Shown here one piece after another: positions 16,578 to 23,876 of a stretch of DNA of 36,633 bases. How positions within the stretch are numbered: position 1 is the stretch's first letter; each line of letters starts with the position of its first letter. Both the position numbers and the translations under genes were made by a program. The stretch comes from Actinomycetes bacterium. GTDB taxonomy: Bacteria; Actinomycetota; Actinomycetes; Actinomycetales; Cellulomonadaceae. The notes beneath the pieces are model-generated. The model was not told the DNA's origin and searched no databases. It saw nothing but the letters and a program-made list of their open reading frames with translations. The stretch is taken from positions 1 to 36,633 of the forward strand of contig JAJYSG010000020.1 of NCBI GenBank assembly GCA_021793675.1, given 5' to 3'.

Positions 16578-17411
16578 CTAGAGCTCTTCGTGCGTCGCGG
16601 GGTCGGCGCCGAACAGGCGGTGCGCCCGGCCGAGGGCGGTGAGCGCCGCGACCTCGTCGGCCGCCAGCGTGAAGCCGAAGACGTCGAGGTTCTCCCGCCG
16701 GTGGCCGGCCGACCAGGACTTCGGCAGCGGGACGATGCCGCGCTCGACGTCCCAGCGCAGGATCACCTGAGTCGGGGTGACCCCGTGCGCCGCGGCGATC
16801 TCCGCGATCACCGGCTCGTCGCGCAGCCCGCTGTCCTCGCCCACGGGTGCCCACGCCTCGGTGCGGATGCCGTGCGCCTCGTGGTACGCCTGTTGCTCGA
16901 CCTGCGGCAGCCAGGGGTGCAGCTCCACCTGGTTCACCGCGGGGACGACGCCGGTCTCCCGCTCGAGGCGGTCCAGGTGCTCCGGCAGGAAGTTGCTGAC
17001 GCCGATGGACCGAACCAGGCCGCGCTCGCGGCACTCGATCAGCGCCCGCCACGCCTCGACGTACAGGCCGATGCGCGGCAGCGGCCAGTGGATGAGGTAG
17101 AGGTCGATGGAGTCCAGCCCCATCCGCAGCACCGACTCCTCGACCGCCGCGACCGCGGCGTCGTGCGCGTGGTACCGGCCGACGAGCTTGGACGTGACGA
17201 CGATCTCCTCGCGCGGGATGCCGCAGGTCCGCACCGCGGCGCCGACGGCACCCTCGTTGTCGTAGTGGAAGGCCGAGTCGAGGAGCCGGTAGCCGGCACC
17301 CAGGGCATCGACCAGCGCGCCGACGCCGGCATCCCCGCGGAACGAGTAGGTACCGAGGCCGATCGCCGGGATCGTCGTGCCGTCGTTGAGCGTGTACCGG
17401 GGGATGCCCAC
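16578..17411 (-). CDS. Aldo/keto reductase (2,5-diketo-D-gluconate reductase-like)
   Basis: A 277-residue NADPH-dependent reductase of the AKR superfamily. IPAIGLGTYSF, LLDSAFHYDNE (catalytic Asp and Tyr), VVTSKL (Lys), YLIHWPLP (His), RSIGVSNFLPEHLDRL, VNQVELHPWLPQ and the cofactor-binding IVPLPKSWSAGHRREN are all in place. The GTG at 17411 follows AAGGA at seven bases. An alternative GTG at 17531 overlapping the aminotransferase stop (GTGA) would add 40 residues and couple the two genes; family alignment favours the shorter form. It is the second gene of the aminotransferase/reductase/dehydrogenase/ACT operon. The substrate is unknown. Confidence 0.87.
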   Translation of the reverse strand: MGIPRYTLNDGTTIPAIGLGTYSFRGDAGVGALVDALGAGYRLLDSAFHYDNEGAVGAAVRTCGIPREEIVVTSKLVGRYHAHDAAVAAVEESVLRMGLDSIDLYLIHWPLPRIGLYVEAWRALIECRERGLVRSIGVSNFLPEHLDRLERETGVVPAVNQVELHPWLPQVEQQAYHEAHGIRTEAWAPVGEDSGLRDEPVIAEIAAAHGVTPTQVILRWDVERGIVPLPKSWSAGHRRENLDVFGFTLAADEVAALTALGRAHRLFGADPATHEEL

Positions 17412-17527
17412 GGCGGGGTCCTTCCACTGGTCGGGATCGGGCCTACCCTGCCACGCCTGGTCGCCGCCGAGCACCGAGACGGCGGTGGGTCGCGGGCCGT
17501 GGCGCGCGCCCGGGTGCGCGCGATCGG

Positions 17528-18700
17528 TCACGCGCCGGTCGTCAGACCGTCCTGCCAGGCGACGATGCGGTCGATGGCGGTGGCCAGCTCGTCTGGCGCG
17601 ACGGCGAAGCTGAGCCGCACCCGAGCCCGGCCGCCGACGGGGTCGAAGTCCGTGCCGGGCGTCAGGGCGACGCCGGCCTCGTCGAGCAGCCGGGCGCAGT
17701 AGGTCGGCGAGTCCAGGCCGGTCCACGCGATGTCGCCGTAGAGGTAGAAGGCGCCGTCCGCCGGGGCGACGGGGTCCCACCGCAGCCTCGGCAGCGCGTC
17801 GAGCAGCATCTGGCGGCACTGCGCGTACCGCTTGGTGGCTGCCCGGGCGGCGGCCATGCCGTCGTCGTCGAACGCCGCGAGCGCGGCGTGCTGGGCGAGG
17901 GTCGGCGGGCACAGCGCCAGGTTCCCGGCGAGCGCGTCGACGGGCGCGACGAGGTCGTCGGGCAGCACGAGCCAGCCGAGCCGCCAGCCGGTCATGCCCC
18001 AGAGCTTGGAGAACGACGAGACGACGATCGCGCCGTCCTCGCGGAAGGCGGCGGCGGTGGCGGCCTCGGGGGCGCCCGCGTAGGTGATGCCGTGGTAGAT
18101 CTCGTCGCTGACCAGGCGCGTTCCGGTGCGGCCGCACCATGCCGCGATGGCCGCCAGCTCGTCGGGCGTGACCATGGTGCCCGTCGGGTTGGCCGGGCTG
18201 GCGAGCACCAGGCCGTCGAACGGGCCCTCCGCCTCGAGCTGCTCGACCGTCGGCTGGTAGCGCTGGTCGGGGCCGCACTCGAGGTCGACGACCTCGCAGC
18301 CCAGCGCGGTGAGGATGTTGGCGTAGGCCGGGTAGCCCGGGCGGGCGAGCGCCACGCGGTCGCCGTGCTCGAACGCGGCGAGGAAGGCCAGGAGGAAGGC
18401 GCCCGACGAGCCGGTGGTGATCGCGATGGCGTCCGCCGGGACATCGGCGCCGTACGTGGCGCGGTAGTGCCGGGCGAGCGCCGCCTTCAGCTCCGGGGTG
18501 CCGGTGGCCTCGGTGTAGCCGAGGTCGCCCTGCGCGAGGAGGGCCGCCGCCCGCTCCCGGACCCCCGCCGGGGCGCCCCCCGACGGCTCGCCCGCGCAGA
18601 GGATGACGACGTCCTTGCCGGCGGCCCGCCGCGCCTTGGCCGCGGCGAGGATCTCCATGACGGCGAACGGCGGGACATCGGACCTGCGGGCGACCTTCAC
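17528..18700 (-). CDS. Class I/II PLP-dependent aminotransferase
   Basis: A 390-residue fold-type I aminotransferase of the aspartate aminotransferase Ib-like group. RRSDVPPFAVMEIL, ILCAGEPS, LGYTEATGTPELK, RPGYPAY, LASPANPTGTM, VSDEIYHGITY and the PLP lysine motif SSFSKLWGMTGWRLGW are present, together with the C-terminal substrate arginine in RVRLSFA. The GTG at 18700 (VKVARRSD) is preferred because GGGAGG lies nine bases upstream and related proteins begin just before the RRSDVPPF block; the ATG at 18709 has no room for a ribosome binding site. It is the first gene of a four-gene minus-strand operon. The amino donor and acceptor cannot be read from sequence. Confidence 0.88.
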   Translation of the reverse strand: MKVARRSDVPPFAVMEILAAAKARRAAGKDVVILCAGEPSGGAPAGVRERAAALLAQGDLGYTEATGTPELKAALARHYRATYGADVPADAIAITTGSSGAFLLAFLAAFEHGDRVALARPGYPAYANILTALGCEVVDLECGPDQRYQPTVEQLEAEGPFDGLVLASPANPTGTMVTPDELAAIAAWCGRTGTRLVSDEIYHGITYAGAPEAATAAAFREDGAIVVSSFSKLWGMTGWRLGWLVLPDDLVAPVDALAGNLALCPPTLAQHAALAAFDDDGMAAARAATKRYAQCRQMLLDALPRLRWDPVAPADGAFYLYGDIAWTGLDSPTYCARLLDEAGVALTPGTDFDPVGGRARVRLSFAVAPDELATAIDRIVAWQDGLTTGA

Positions 18701-18719
18701 GGCGCCCATCCTCCCGCGG

Positions 18720-18777
18720 CGCAACCAACCGCATCGCCCGCGGCCGCCCCACCACTCGGTAGCCGCGGTTGGTTGCG
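18720..18777 (-). repeat. 13-bp perfect inverted repeat upstream of the aminotransferase operon
   Basis: CGCAACCAACCGC (18720-18732) and its exact complement (18765-18777) are separated by 32 bases. The near arm ends only a few bases before the ribosome binding site of the aminotransferase gene. A partial third copy (CGCAACCGG) follows near 18792. It could be an operator with two AACC-type half-sites or a long RNA stem in the leader. Confidence 0.6.
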
Positions 18778-18844
18778 ATCCGCGAGCCCATGCGCAACCG
18801 GCCGCGACCGTCGGCGGCGGAGAGACCGTTCAGCGGCGGGGTTG

Positions 18845-18960
18845 ATCTCTCGTGCCACCGGACGCCGAGGTCTCGTCGGTCGACGGATGTCGTGGCACTG
18901 CCACCGCGCCGCCGGACGGCGCTGTCGCGGCGGTCGTCAAATGTCGTGGCACCGCCGGCC
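18845..18960. repeat. Short repeats with GTGCCAC/GTGGCAC ends
   Basis: CGTGCCACC, then TGTCGTGGCACTGCCACC, then TGTCGTGGCACCG occur in a row. This gives two adjacent units of about 46 and 54 bases, each starting TGCCAC and ending ATGTCGTGGCA or AATGTCGTGGCA. The units are G/C-rich inside and palindromic at the ends, like small REP-type intergenic elements. The rest of the interval between the aminotransferase and phosphatase genes (18701-19001) shows no coding sequence. Confidence 0.45.
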
Positions 18961-19001
18961 GGGCGGGCATCCGGCGACGGTCGCGCCCTGACGACGCGGC
19001 G

Positions 19002-19505
19002 TCAGCGGTCGGCGAGCGCGTCCCTGACGTAGGCGACGACGCCGTCGGCCGCCGCCTCGATCTGGTCGAGGCACTGCTCGAACTCGAGTGGGCCGCCGAA
19101 CCACGGGTCGTCGATGTCGAGGCGGCGCTCGTCGTGCGGGTCGGTGACCGACGGCGCAGCGGGGTCGAACCGCCGCAGCATCACCACGTTCGCCTCGGGG
19201 TCGAGGCGGCGCAGCGCGCGGGCGTGCAGGGCCGTCATCGGCAGGGCGAGGTCGCGGTCGGCCAGCTCGTCCGCCGAGACCTGCCGTGCGCGGTGGCCGT
19301 CACCTCCCGCGTAGCCGTGCCCGACGAGCACGCGCCGCGCACGCTGGTCGATCGGGTTGCCCCACTCCTCGTCGGACACCCCGGTGGAGTCGACGACGAC
19401 CTCGTCGGCCAGCCCGGCAGCGGCGAAGCGCGCACGCAGCACCACCTCGGCCATCGGCGACCGGCAGATGTTGCCGGTGCACACCGTCATCACGCGGTAG
19501 GTCAT
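19002..19505 (-). CDS. Low-molecular-weight protein tyrosine phosphatase
   Basis: A 167-residue LMW-PTP. The P-loop CTGNICRS near the N-terminus (Cys9 to Arg15, CX5R) gives the nucleophile. MAEVVLRA follows as usual, and the general acid Asp lies in DIDDPWFGG near the C-terminus. Family members dephosphorylate tyrosine (or arginine) residues, often counteracting tyrosine kinases in exopolysaccharide control; here no kinase or capsule gene is nearby. The ATG at 19505 has GAGGA four bases upstream and overlaps the GNAT stop by four bases (ATGA). Translation is therefore probably coupled to the acetyltransferase. Confidence 0.92.
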   Translation of the reverse strand: MTYRVMTVCTGNICRSPMAEVVLRARFAAAGLADEVVVDSTGVSDEEWGNPIDQRARRVLVGHGYAGGDGHRARQVSADELADRDLALPMTALHARALRRLDPEANVVMLRRFDPAAPSVTDPHDERRLDIDDPWFGGPLEFEQCLDQIEAAADGVVAYVRDALADR

Positions 19506-20113
19506 CGTGTCCTCGCCTCCAGCAGCAGTCCGGCGCCGCCGGTGAACGTGACCCCGGCGAACGCACCGGCCCGGGCGATCTCCCGGAAGCCGAGCCGGAC
19601 GTGCAGATCCAGGGACGCCCGATTCTGGGCATTGACCAGGCTGAACAGAGCGCCGCCCCGGGCTGAGGTCCACGTGAGCAGGTCGTCGAGCAAGACGCTG
19701 GCGACACCCTGACGCCGCCACGACGGGTCGACGACGAGCCAGCTGACATACCAGCCGTCGGGGGCATCGTCGTGTCCGGTCCACCGCGCGGCCATCGCCC
19801 AGCCGGCAACTCGCTCGGCCCCGCCGACCAGCACGTCGGCGTAGGCACCACTCGCGCCAGCCACCGGCCGGTCGTCGTCAGCCTGACCCCGCTCGTCGCG
19901 CAGCCCCGCGACAATGACCCGCCGCTCGTCGTCGCCCACCCACGCCGCGAGGCGGCCGTCGAACGGGGCGGGCTGCGGCCCGCGGGTCCGGGCGACGGCA
20001 GCGAGCGCGGGCACGTCGCCGGACACCGCGGGCCGCACGACGAGCCGTCGATGGGGTGTCCCGTGCGCGTCCGGCGCGTAGTCCTCGAAGAAGGGCACGC
20101 GGCATCGTCCCAT
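19502..20113 (-). CDS. GNAT family N-acetyltransferase
   Basis: A 203-residue protein with a GNAT fold in its C-terminal two thirds. RLVVRPAVSGDVPALAAVA opens the domain; YVSWLVVDPSWRRQGVASVL carries the acetyl-CoA motif A (R/Q-x-x-G-x-A type); ALFSLVNAQNRASLDLHVRLGF is motif B with the LHxRLGF ending. The substrate is not predictable. The ATG at 20113 is used; a GTG 15 bases downstream is possible. It overlaps the downstream phosphatase gene by four bases, forming a two-gene unit. It diverges from padR across 119 bases that contain the padR promoter. Confidence 0.8.
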   Translation of the reverse strand: MGRCRVPFFEDYAPDAHGTPHRRLVVRPAVSGDVPALAAVARTRGPQPAPFDGRLAAWVGDDERRVIVAGLRDERGQADDDRPVAGASGAYADVLVGGAERVAGWAMAARWTGHDDAPDGWYVSWLVVDPSWRRQGVASVLLDDLLTWTSARGGALFSLVNAQNRASLDLHVRLGFREIARAGAFAGVTFTGGAGLLLEARTR

Positions 20114-20161
20114 CCGTCCCGGCCGTGCCGAGGCTGCCCGAGAACTCGTCGTGCCGAGGCC

Positions 20162-20189
20162 TTGCCAGACGACAGGGACGCGATATAGT
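20162..20189 (+). promoter_or_regulatory. Promoter of padR
   Basis: TTGCCA (20162-20167), a 16-base spacer and TATAGT (20184-20189) make a good sigma-70-type promoter. The predicted start is near 20196, leaving a leader of about 37 bases to the ATG at 20233. Confidence 0.65.
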
Positions 20190-20220
20190 CGAGATATATT
20201 CGATGCCGAGCATTCGATAT
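20181..20220 (+). promoter_or_regulatory. AT-rich dyad/direct-repeat operator, probably for PadR
   Basis: CGATATA (20181-20187) faces TATATTCG (20195-20202) as a near dyad overlapping the -10 box. ATTCGAT occurs twice (around 20198 and 20212), the second copy ending in CGATAT (20215-20220). Such an AT-rich island in this GC-rich DNA, covering the -10 and start region of an autoregulated repressor family, is most simply a PadR binding site. Confidence 0.5.
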
Positions 20221-20232
20221 GGAGTGATAGCC

Positions 20233-20913
20233 ATGGCGCCGCGCACCAGGAACAACCCGCTGGCGCTGGCCGTGCTGGTTCAGCTCTGGGAGCGGCCGAT
20301 GCACCCCTACGAGATCTCCATGACGCTCCGCGAGCGCCGCAAGGAGGAGTCCGTCCGCCTCAACTTCGGCTCGCTGTACTCGGTCGTCGAGTCGCTGGAG
20401 AAGCACGGGCTCATCGAGGCCGCGTCCACCGAGCGCGACGGCAACCGGCCCACCCGCACCGTCTATCGGGTCACCGACGCCGGCGTCACAGAAGCGATCG
20501 ACTGGCTCACCGACCTGGTCCGCGACCCTGTCAAGGAGTTCCCGCAGTTCGAGGCGGCGCTCTCGTTCCTGCCGGTGCTCGCGCCCGACGACGCCCTGCG
20601 CCTGCTCCGCATCCGCACCGAGGCGCTGCGGATGAACCTCACGGCCAACGACGCGACGAGAGAGGCAGCCCGCGCCCAAGGCCTGCCCGAGCTGTTCGAG
20701 CTCGAGGGCGCGTACGAGGCCGCGATGCAACGTGCGGAGCTTGCGTTCGTCGAGGACCTGACCAGCCGCATCGTCAACGGCACCCTCGCCGGCGTCGACC
20801 TCTGGCGCCAGCTCCACGACACACTCGTCCACGACGGGCGCGTCGATCCCGACGAGATGGCGAAGGCCGTCGCCGAGCTCGAGGCCGCGATGGGAGGCCC
20901 GCCGGCCAGCTGA
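20233..20913 (+). CDS. PadR family transcriptional regulator
   Basis: A 226-residue PadR-type repressor. The N-terminal winged helix shows LALAVLVQLWERPMHPYEI, LNFGSLYSVVESLEKHGLIEA and the wing RTVYRVTDAG. The longer C-terminal half is helical (PQFEAALSFLPVLAPDDAL) and is probably the dimerisation and ligand-sensing part, as in the PadR-s1/Vir_act_alpha_C type. The ATG at 20233 follows GGAG (20221-20224) by eight bases. A potential upstream start at 20203 would lie inside the operator and is rejected. PadR proteins commonly repress adjacent drug-efflux ABC transporters and themselves; the next two genes encode such a transporter. Confidence 0.92.
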   Translation: MAPRTRNNPLALAVLVQLWERPMHPYEISMTLRERRKEESVRLNFGSLYSVVESLEKHGLIEAASTERDGNRPTRTVYRVTDAGVTEAIDWLTDLVRDPVKEFPQFEAALSFLPVLAPDDALRLLRIRTEALRMNLTANDATREAARAQGLPELFELEGAYEAAMQRAELAFVEDLTSRIVNGTLAGVDLWRQLHDTLVHDGRVDPDEMAKAVAELEAAMGGPPAS

Positions 20914-20914
20914 C

Positions 20915-20968
20915 TTCCCCGTCCGGGGAAACCGGTCGGCCCAGGTGCGTCAACACCCGGGCCGACCG
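20915..20968 (+). terminator. Two consecutive hairpins between padR and the ABC transporter genes
   Basis: Directly after the padR stop, TTCCCC-GTCC-GGGGAA (20915-20930) forms a tight 6-bp hairpin. Then CGGTCGGCCC (20933-20942) pairs with 20959-20968, with an inner GGTG/CACC and a six-base loop, giving a 14-bp stem with one mismatch. They either end padR transcription or partly attenuate readthrough into the transporter. Confidence 0.6.
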
Positions 20969-21066
20969 TCCACGAACCGACCGAGGCGACGCCTCCTGTG
21001 CGATCCGCTGCACGTTCAGCATAGGAGCGCCGCCCCGGTCGAACCCTTCGATCGAGGAGACGCACC

Positions 21067-21843
21067 ATGCCATCGACCCTCGCCGTGGAAGCTCACGGCC
21101 TCGTCAAGACGTACCCCGGCCGTCGCGGCCGCCCACCGGTCCAGGCCCTCGACGGCCTCGATCTCGCCGTCCCGGCCGGCACCGTCCACGGGCTGCTCGG
21201 CCCCAACGGCGCCGGGAAGACGACCACCACCAAGGTGCTCACCACGCTGTCCGCCGCCACCGCGGGCACCGCGAAGGTCGCCGGCCACGATGTTTCACGT
21301 GACGCAGACGCCGTCCGCCGTGCCATCGGCTACGTCTCGCAGGGGACCGGCGCGGACCCGCTGCTCACCCCGCGGGAAAACCTCGTCATGGCCGCGCGGC
21401 TCCGTGGCGCCGGCCGTGCCGCGGCCGACGAGCGGGCGCGCGAGCTCCTCGCCCGCATGGGCCTGCACGACGAGGCCGGGCGCCGCACCAGCACGCTGTC
21501 CGGGGGCACGCGCCGCAAGCTCGACGTCGCCCTCGGGCTCGTCGACGCGCCGCGCGTGCTGTTCCTCGACGAGCCGACGACCGGGCTCGACCCGGAGGCC
21601 CGGGCCTCGATGTGGCAGGAGATCCGTTCCCTGGCGGCCGACGACGAGGTGACGGTGCTCCTCACGACCCACTACCTCGAGGAGGCAGACCGCCTCGCCG
21701 ACGCGGTGAGCATCGTCGACCACGGCCGGGTGGTCGCCACCGGCAGCCCCGTTGCGCTCAAGGCGGACATCGGCGCCGCCTCGTTGGAGGACGTCTACCT
21801 GCACCATGCAGGGCGCGCCTGGGATGCGGAGGCGATCCGATGA
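21067..21843 (+). CDS. ABC-2 type transporter, ATP-binding protein
   Basis: A 258-residue nucleotide-binding subunit of the DrrA-like exporter group. Walker A GPNGAGKTTTT, Q-loop YVSQG, signature LSGGTRRKLDVA, Walker B VLFLDEPTTGLDPE and the switch histidine in LLTTHYLEEADRLA are all intact. It lacks the C-terminal extension (about 50-60 residues) of DrrA/NodI-type proteins and ends shortly after LEDVYLHH. The ATG at 21067 follows GAGGAG. It overlaps the permease gene by four bases (ATGA). Together they should form a homodimeric ABC-2 exporter for drugs or lipids, probably controlled by the PadR repressor encoded just before. Confidence 0.92.
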   Translation: MPSTLAVEAHGLVKTYPGRRGRPPVQALDGLDLAVPAGTVHGLLGPNGAGKTTTTKVLTTLSAATAGTAKVAGHDVSRDADAVRRAIGYVSQGTGADPLLTPRENLVMAARLRGAGRAAADERARELLARMGLHDEAGRRTSTLSGGTRRKLDVALGLVDAPRVLFLDEPTTGLDPEARASMWQEIRSLAADDEVTVLLTTHYLEEADRLADAVSIVDHGRVVATGSPVALKADIGAASLEDVYLHHAGRAWDAEAIR

Positions 21844-22643
21844 CCGCCGCACCCCTCGCCGCCGTCCGGGCCCCCTGGCCGGTGCAGACAGCGCTCGTCA
21901 CGCGCCGCTGGCTCGTCGACGGCGTGCGGATGCCCTGGGGCCTGGGCGTCTCCGTCATCCAGCCGGTCGTCTGGATCGTGCTGTTCGGGAGCGTGTTCAA
22001 GGCGGTCACCCAGGTGCCGGGCTTCGGGCACGCCAGCTACCTGACGTTCCTGGTGCCCGGGATCCTCATGATGACGATGCTCTACTCCGGCGCCTGGGCC
22101 GGCACCGGCTTCATCGACGACATCCGGTCCGGGGTCATGGACCGGCTGCTGTCGTCGCCGGTGTCGCGGTCGGCGCTCGTCGCCGGCCAGCTCGTGCAGC
22201 AGCTGCTGCTGTCGCTGGTGCAGGGCGGGGTGCTGCTGCTCATCGGCTGGGCGGCGGGCGCGCGGTACGCGGGCGGGCCCGGCGGCATGGGGATCGCCCT
22301 CGCCGCGTCGCTGCTGCTCGCTGCGGCGTTCTGCTCCGTGTCGGCGGCGGTCGCGCTCACGGCACGGGACCAGACGGCGCTCATCGGGATCTCGACGCTC
22401 GTCGTGCTGCCGGCGACGTTCCTGTCGACGGCCCTCATGCCGGTGGCCCTGCTGCCGCACTGGGTCGAGGCGACCGCGCGGTTCAACCCCCTGACCTGGG
22501 CCACCGAGATCGCGCGCACCGCGATGTCGGCCTCGGTCGACTCCGGGGTGGTCGTCACTCGTGGCCTGCTGCTGCTCGCGCTGGCGACCGTGACGTACGC
22601 GTGGTCGGTCGCCGCGATGCGGAGCTACCAGCGGTCGCTCTGA
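21840..22643 (+). CDS. ABC-2 type transporter, permease protein
   Basis: A 267-residue integral membrane protein with about six transmembrane segments (around residues 35-55, 65-85, 112-136, 148-170, 178-200 and 240-260). The cytoplasmic signature IRSGVMDRLLSSPVSRSALVAGQ is the DrrB/ABC-2 hallmark contacting the ATPase. FNPLTWATEIAR before the last helix is also typical. The start codon ATG at 21840 is embedded in the end of the ATPase gene. The substrate is unknown; DrrAB-like pairs export antibiotics or lipids. Confidence 0.9.
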   Translation: MTAAPLAAVRAPWPVQTALVTRRWLVDGVRMPWGLGVSVIQPVVWIVLFGSVFKAVTQVPGFGHASYLTFLVPGILMMTMLYSGAWAGTGFIDDIRSGVMDRLLSSPVSRSALVAGQLVQQLLLSLVQGGVLLLIGWAAGARYAGGPGGMGIALAASLLLAAAFCSVSAAVALTARDQTALIGISTLVVLPATFLSTALMPVALLPHWVEATARFNPLTWATEIARTAMSASVDSGVVVTRGLLLLALATVTYAWSVAAMRSYQRSL

Positions 22644-22658
22644 CCGTCGCTGGAGTGC

Positions 22659-22699
22659 GGAGGGCCGGGTCGCGCCTCGTCGTGCGGCCCGGCCCTTCC
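22659..22699. terminator. Bidirectional terminator between the ABC permease and map
   Basis: GGAGGGCCGGG (22659-22669) pairs with CCCGGCCCTTCC (22688-22699) in an 11-bp stem including one G-T pair, with an 18-base loop that can pair further. It sits between two convergent stops, at 22643 (plus) and 22714 (minus). Confidence 0.7.
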
Positions 22700-22713
22700 G
22701 TGCGAGCGTGCGG

Positions 22714-23478
22714 TCAGTCGCGGGCCGTCAGGACCAGCGGGCCTGCGGGCGTCAGCGCGATGGTGTGCTCGAAGTGCGCCGTCAGCGAGCCGTCGGCGGA
22801 GCGGATGGTCCAGCCGTCGTCGTCGACGACGTACTCGTCGCCGCCGGCCATGAACCACGGCTCGATCGCCACGACGAGCCCCGCCCGCAACTTGAGCCCG
22901 GTGTGACGGCGGCCGAGGTTCGCCACGTGCGGGTCCTCGTGCATGGTGCGGCCGACGCCGTGGCCGCCGAAGTCGGCGTTGATGCCGTAGCCGGCGTCAC
23001 GGCCCACCTTGCCGATCGCGGCGGACACGTCGCCCAGGTGACCGCCCGGCCGGGCGGCGGCGATGCCGGCGTCGAGGGCGGCGGCCGTCGTGGCGATCAG
23101 CCGCTGCGCGTCGTCGGACGTGGTCCCGAGCTGGAAGGTCAGCGCGGAGTCGGCGACCCATCCCTGCAGCTCGCACGCGAAGTCCACCGAGACGACGTCG
23201 CCGTCGACGAGCACCCGGTCCGAGGGCAGGCCGTGCAGCGCCGCGTCGTTCACGGAGATGCACAGCACACCGGGGTACGGCATCGCGCCGAACGACGGGT
23301 GGTAGCCGAGGTACACCGAGCGGGCGCCGGCCTGAGCGATCATCTCCGCCGCGTGGGCGTCGAGGTCCCACGTCGTCATGCCGATGCGCGCGTACTCGCG
23401 CAGCGACGTCAGGACGTCCGCCACCAGGCGGCCGACGGGCCGCATCTGCTCGGTCTCTTGGGGGGTCTTGAGAGGCAC
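22714..23478 (-). CDS. map: Type I methionine aminopeptidase
   Basis: A 254-residue metallopeptidase removing the initiator methionine from nascent proteins. The five metal ligands of the pita-bread fold are visible: Asp in SVDFACEL and VADSALTF, His in GHGVGRTMHEDPHVAN, Glu in IEPWFM and Glu in FEHTIAL. YHPSFGAMPYPGVLCISVN with the downstream ALHGLPSD is family-typical. The GTG at 23478 (VPLKTPQETEQMRPVG) is chosen because residues before it in the longer frame are Pro/Gly/Ala-rich non-coding sequence. The ribosome binding site is not optimal; GGAGG lies about 15 bases away. It is not in the usual secY-adk-map ribosomal context, so this is probably an additional map copy. Confidence 0.92.
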   Translation of the reverse strand: MPLKTPQETEQMRPVGRLVADVLTSLREYARIGMTTWDLDAHAAEMIAQAGARSVYLGYHPSFGAMPYPGVLCISVNDAALHGLPSDRVLVDGDVVSVDFACELQGWVADSALTFQLGTTSDDAQRLIATTAAALDAGIAAARPGGHLGDVSAAIGKVGRDAGYGINADFGGHGVGRTMHEDPHVANLGRRHTGLKLRAGLVVAIEPWFMAGGDEYVVDDDGWTIRSADGSLTAHFEHTIALTPAGPLVLTARD

Positions 23479-23876
23479 GCCCCCACTCTCGCACCTCCCG
23501 GGGGCCACTCCGTCACGGGGTCCGGGGGGGGCAGGCCGGTGGGCGGCACCGGCCGACGGTCCGCGCAGGGGCAGGCCAGACGGGTGCCCCGCGGCCAGGG
23601 GCGGGCATGGCCCCCCGGGCGCGGGCATGGGACAGCCCGTGGGCCGGACCCCGGGCGGGGCCCTGCCGCGGTGGACGATGTCGCGGCTCCCACGGGCTGC
23701 GGTGGCTGCCGGTACTCGCTCGGGCCGCTCGGGGCCTGGGACGACGGCAGTCCGTCCTGGTTCGACGGGCGGCTAGCGGACAGCCACCTCACGCGTCCTG
23801 GGATGAACCATCTCCGGACCACCTCCTCTCCCGTGTGCCGACGACGCTACGTCGCCCGGGCGGCACCGCCAAGCGT
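23479..23876. other. 398-base gap between the DUF58 cluster and map
   Basis: No gene with coding-like character and a credible start is seen on either strand. The gap contains an 11-bp perfect inverted repeat, CAGCCCGTGGG (23633-23643) and its complement (23689-23699), enclosing other G/C hairpins. This could end the minus-strand DUF58 cluster transcript. The right end (about 23800-23876) is AT-richer and the left end should hold the map promoter. Confidence 0.5.

Noticed and set aside
18845-18960. CRISPR array
   Set aside because: Only two units of unequal length without uniform spacers, and no cas genes in the window.
23633-23699. tRNA or other stable RNA gene in the gap before map
   Set aside because: The 11-bp inverted repeat has no cloverleaf or T-loop sequence; only a long hairpin can be supported.
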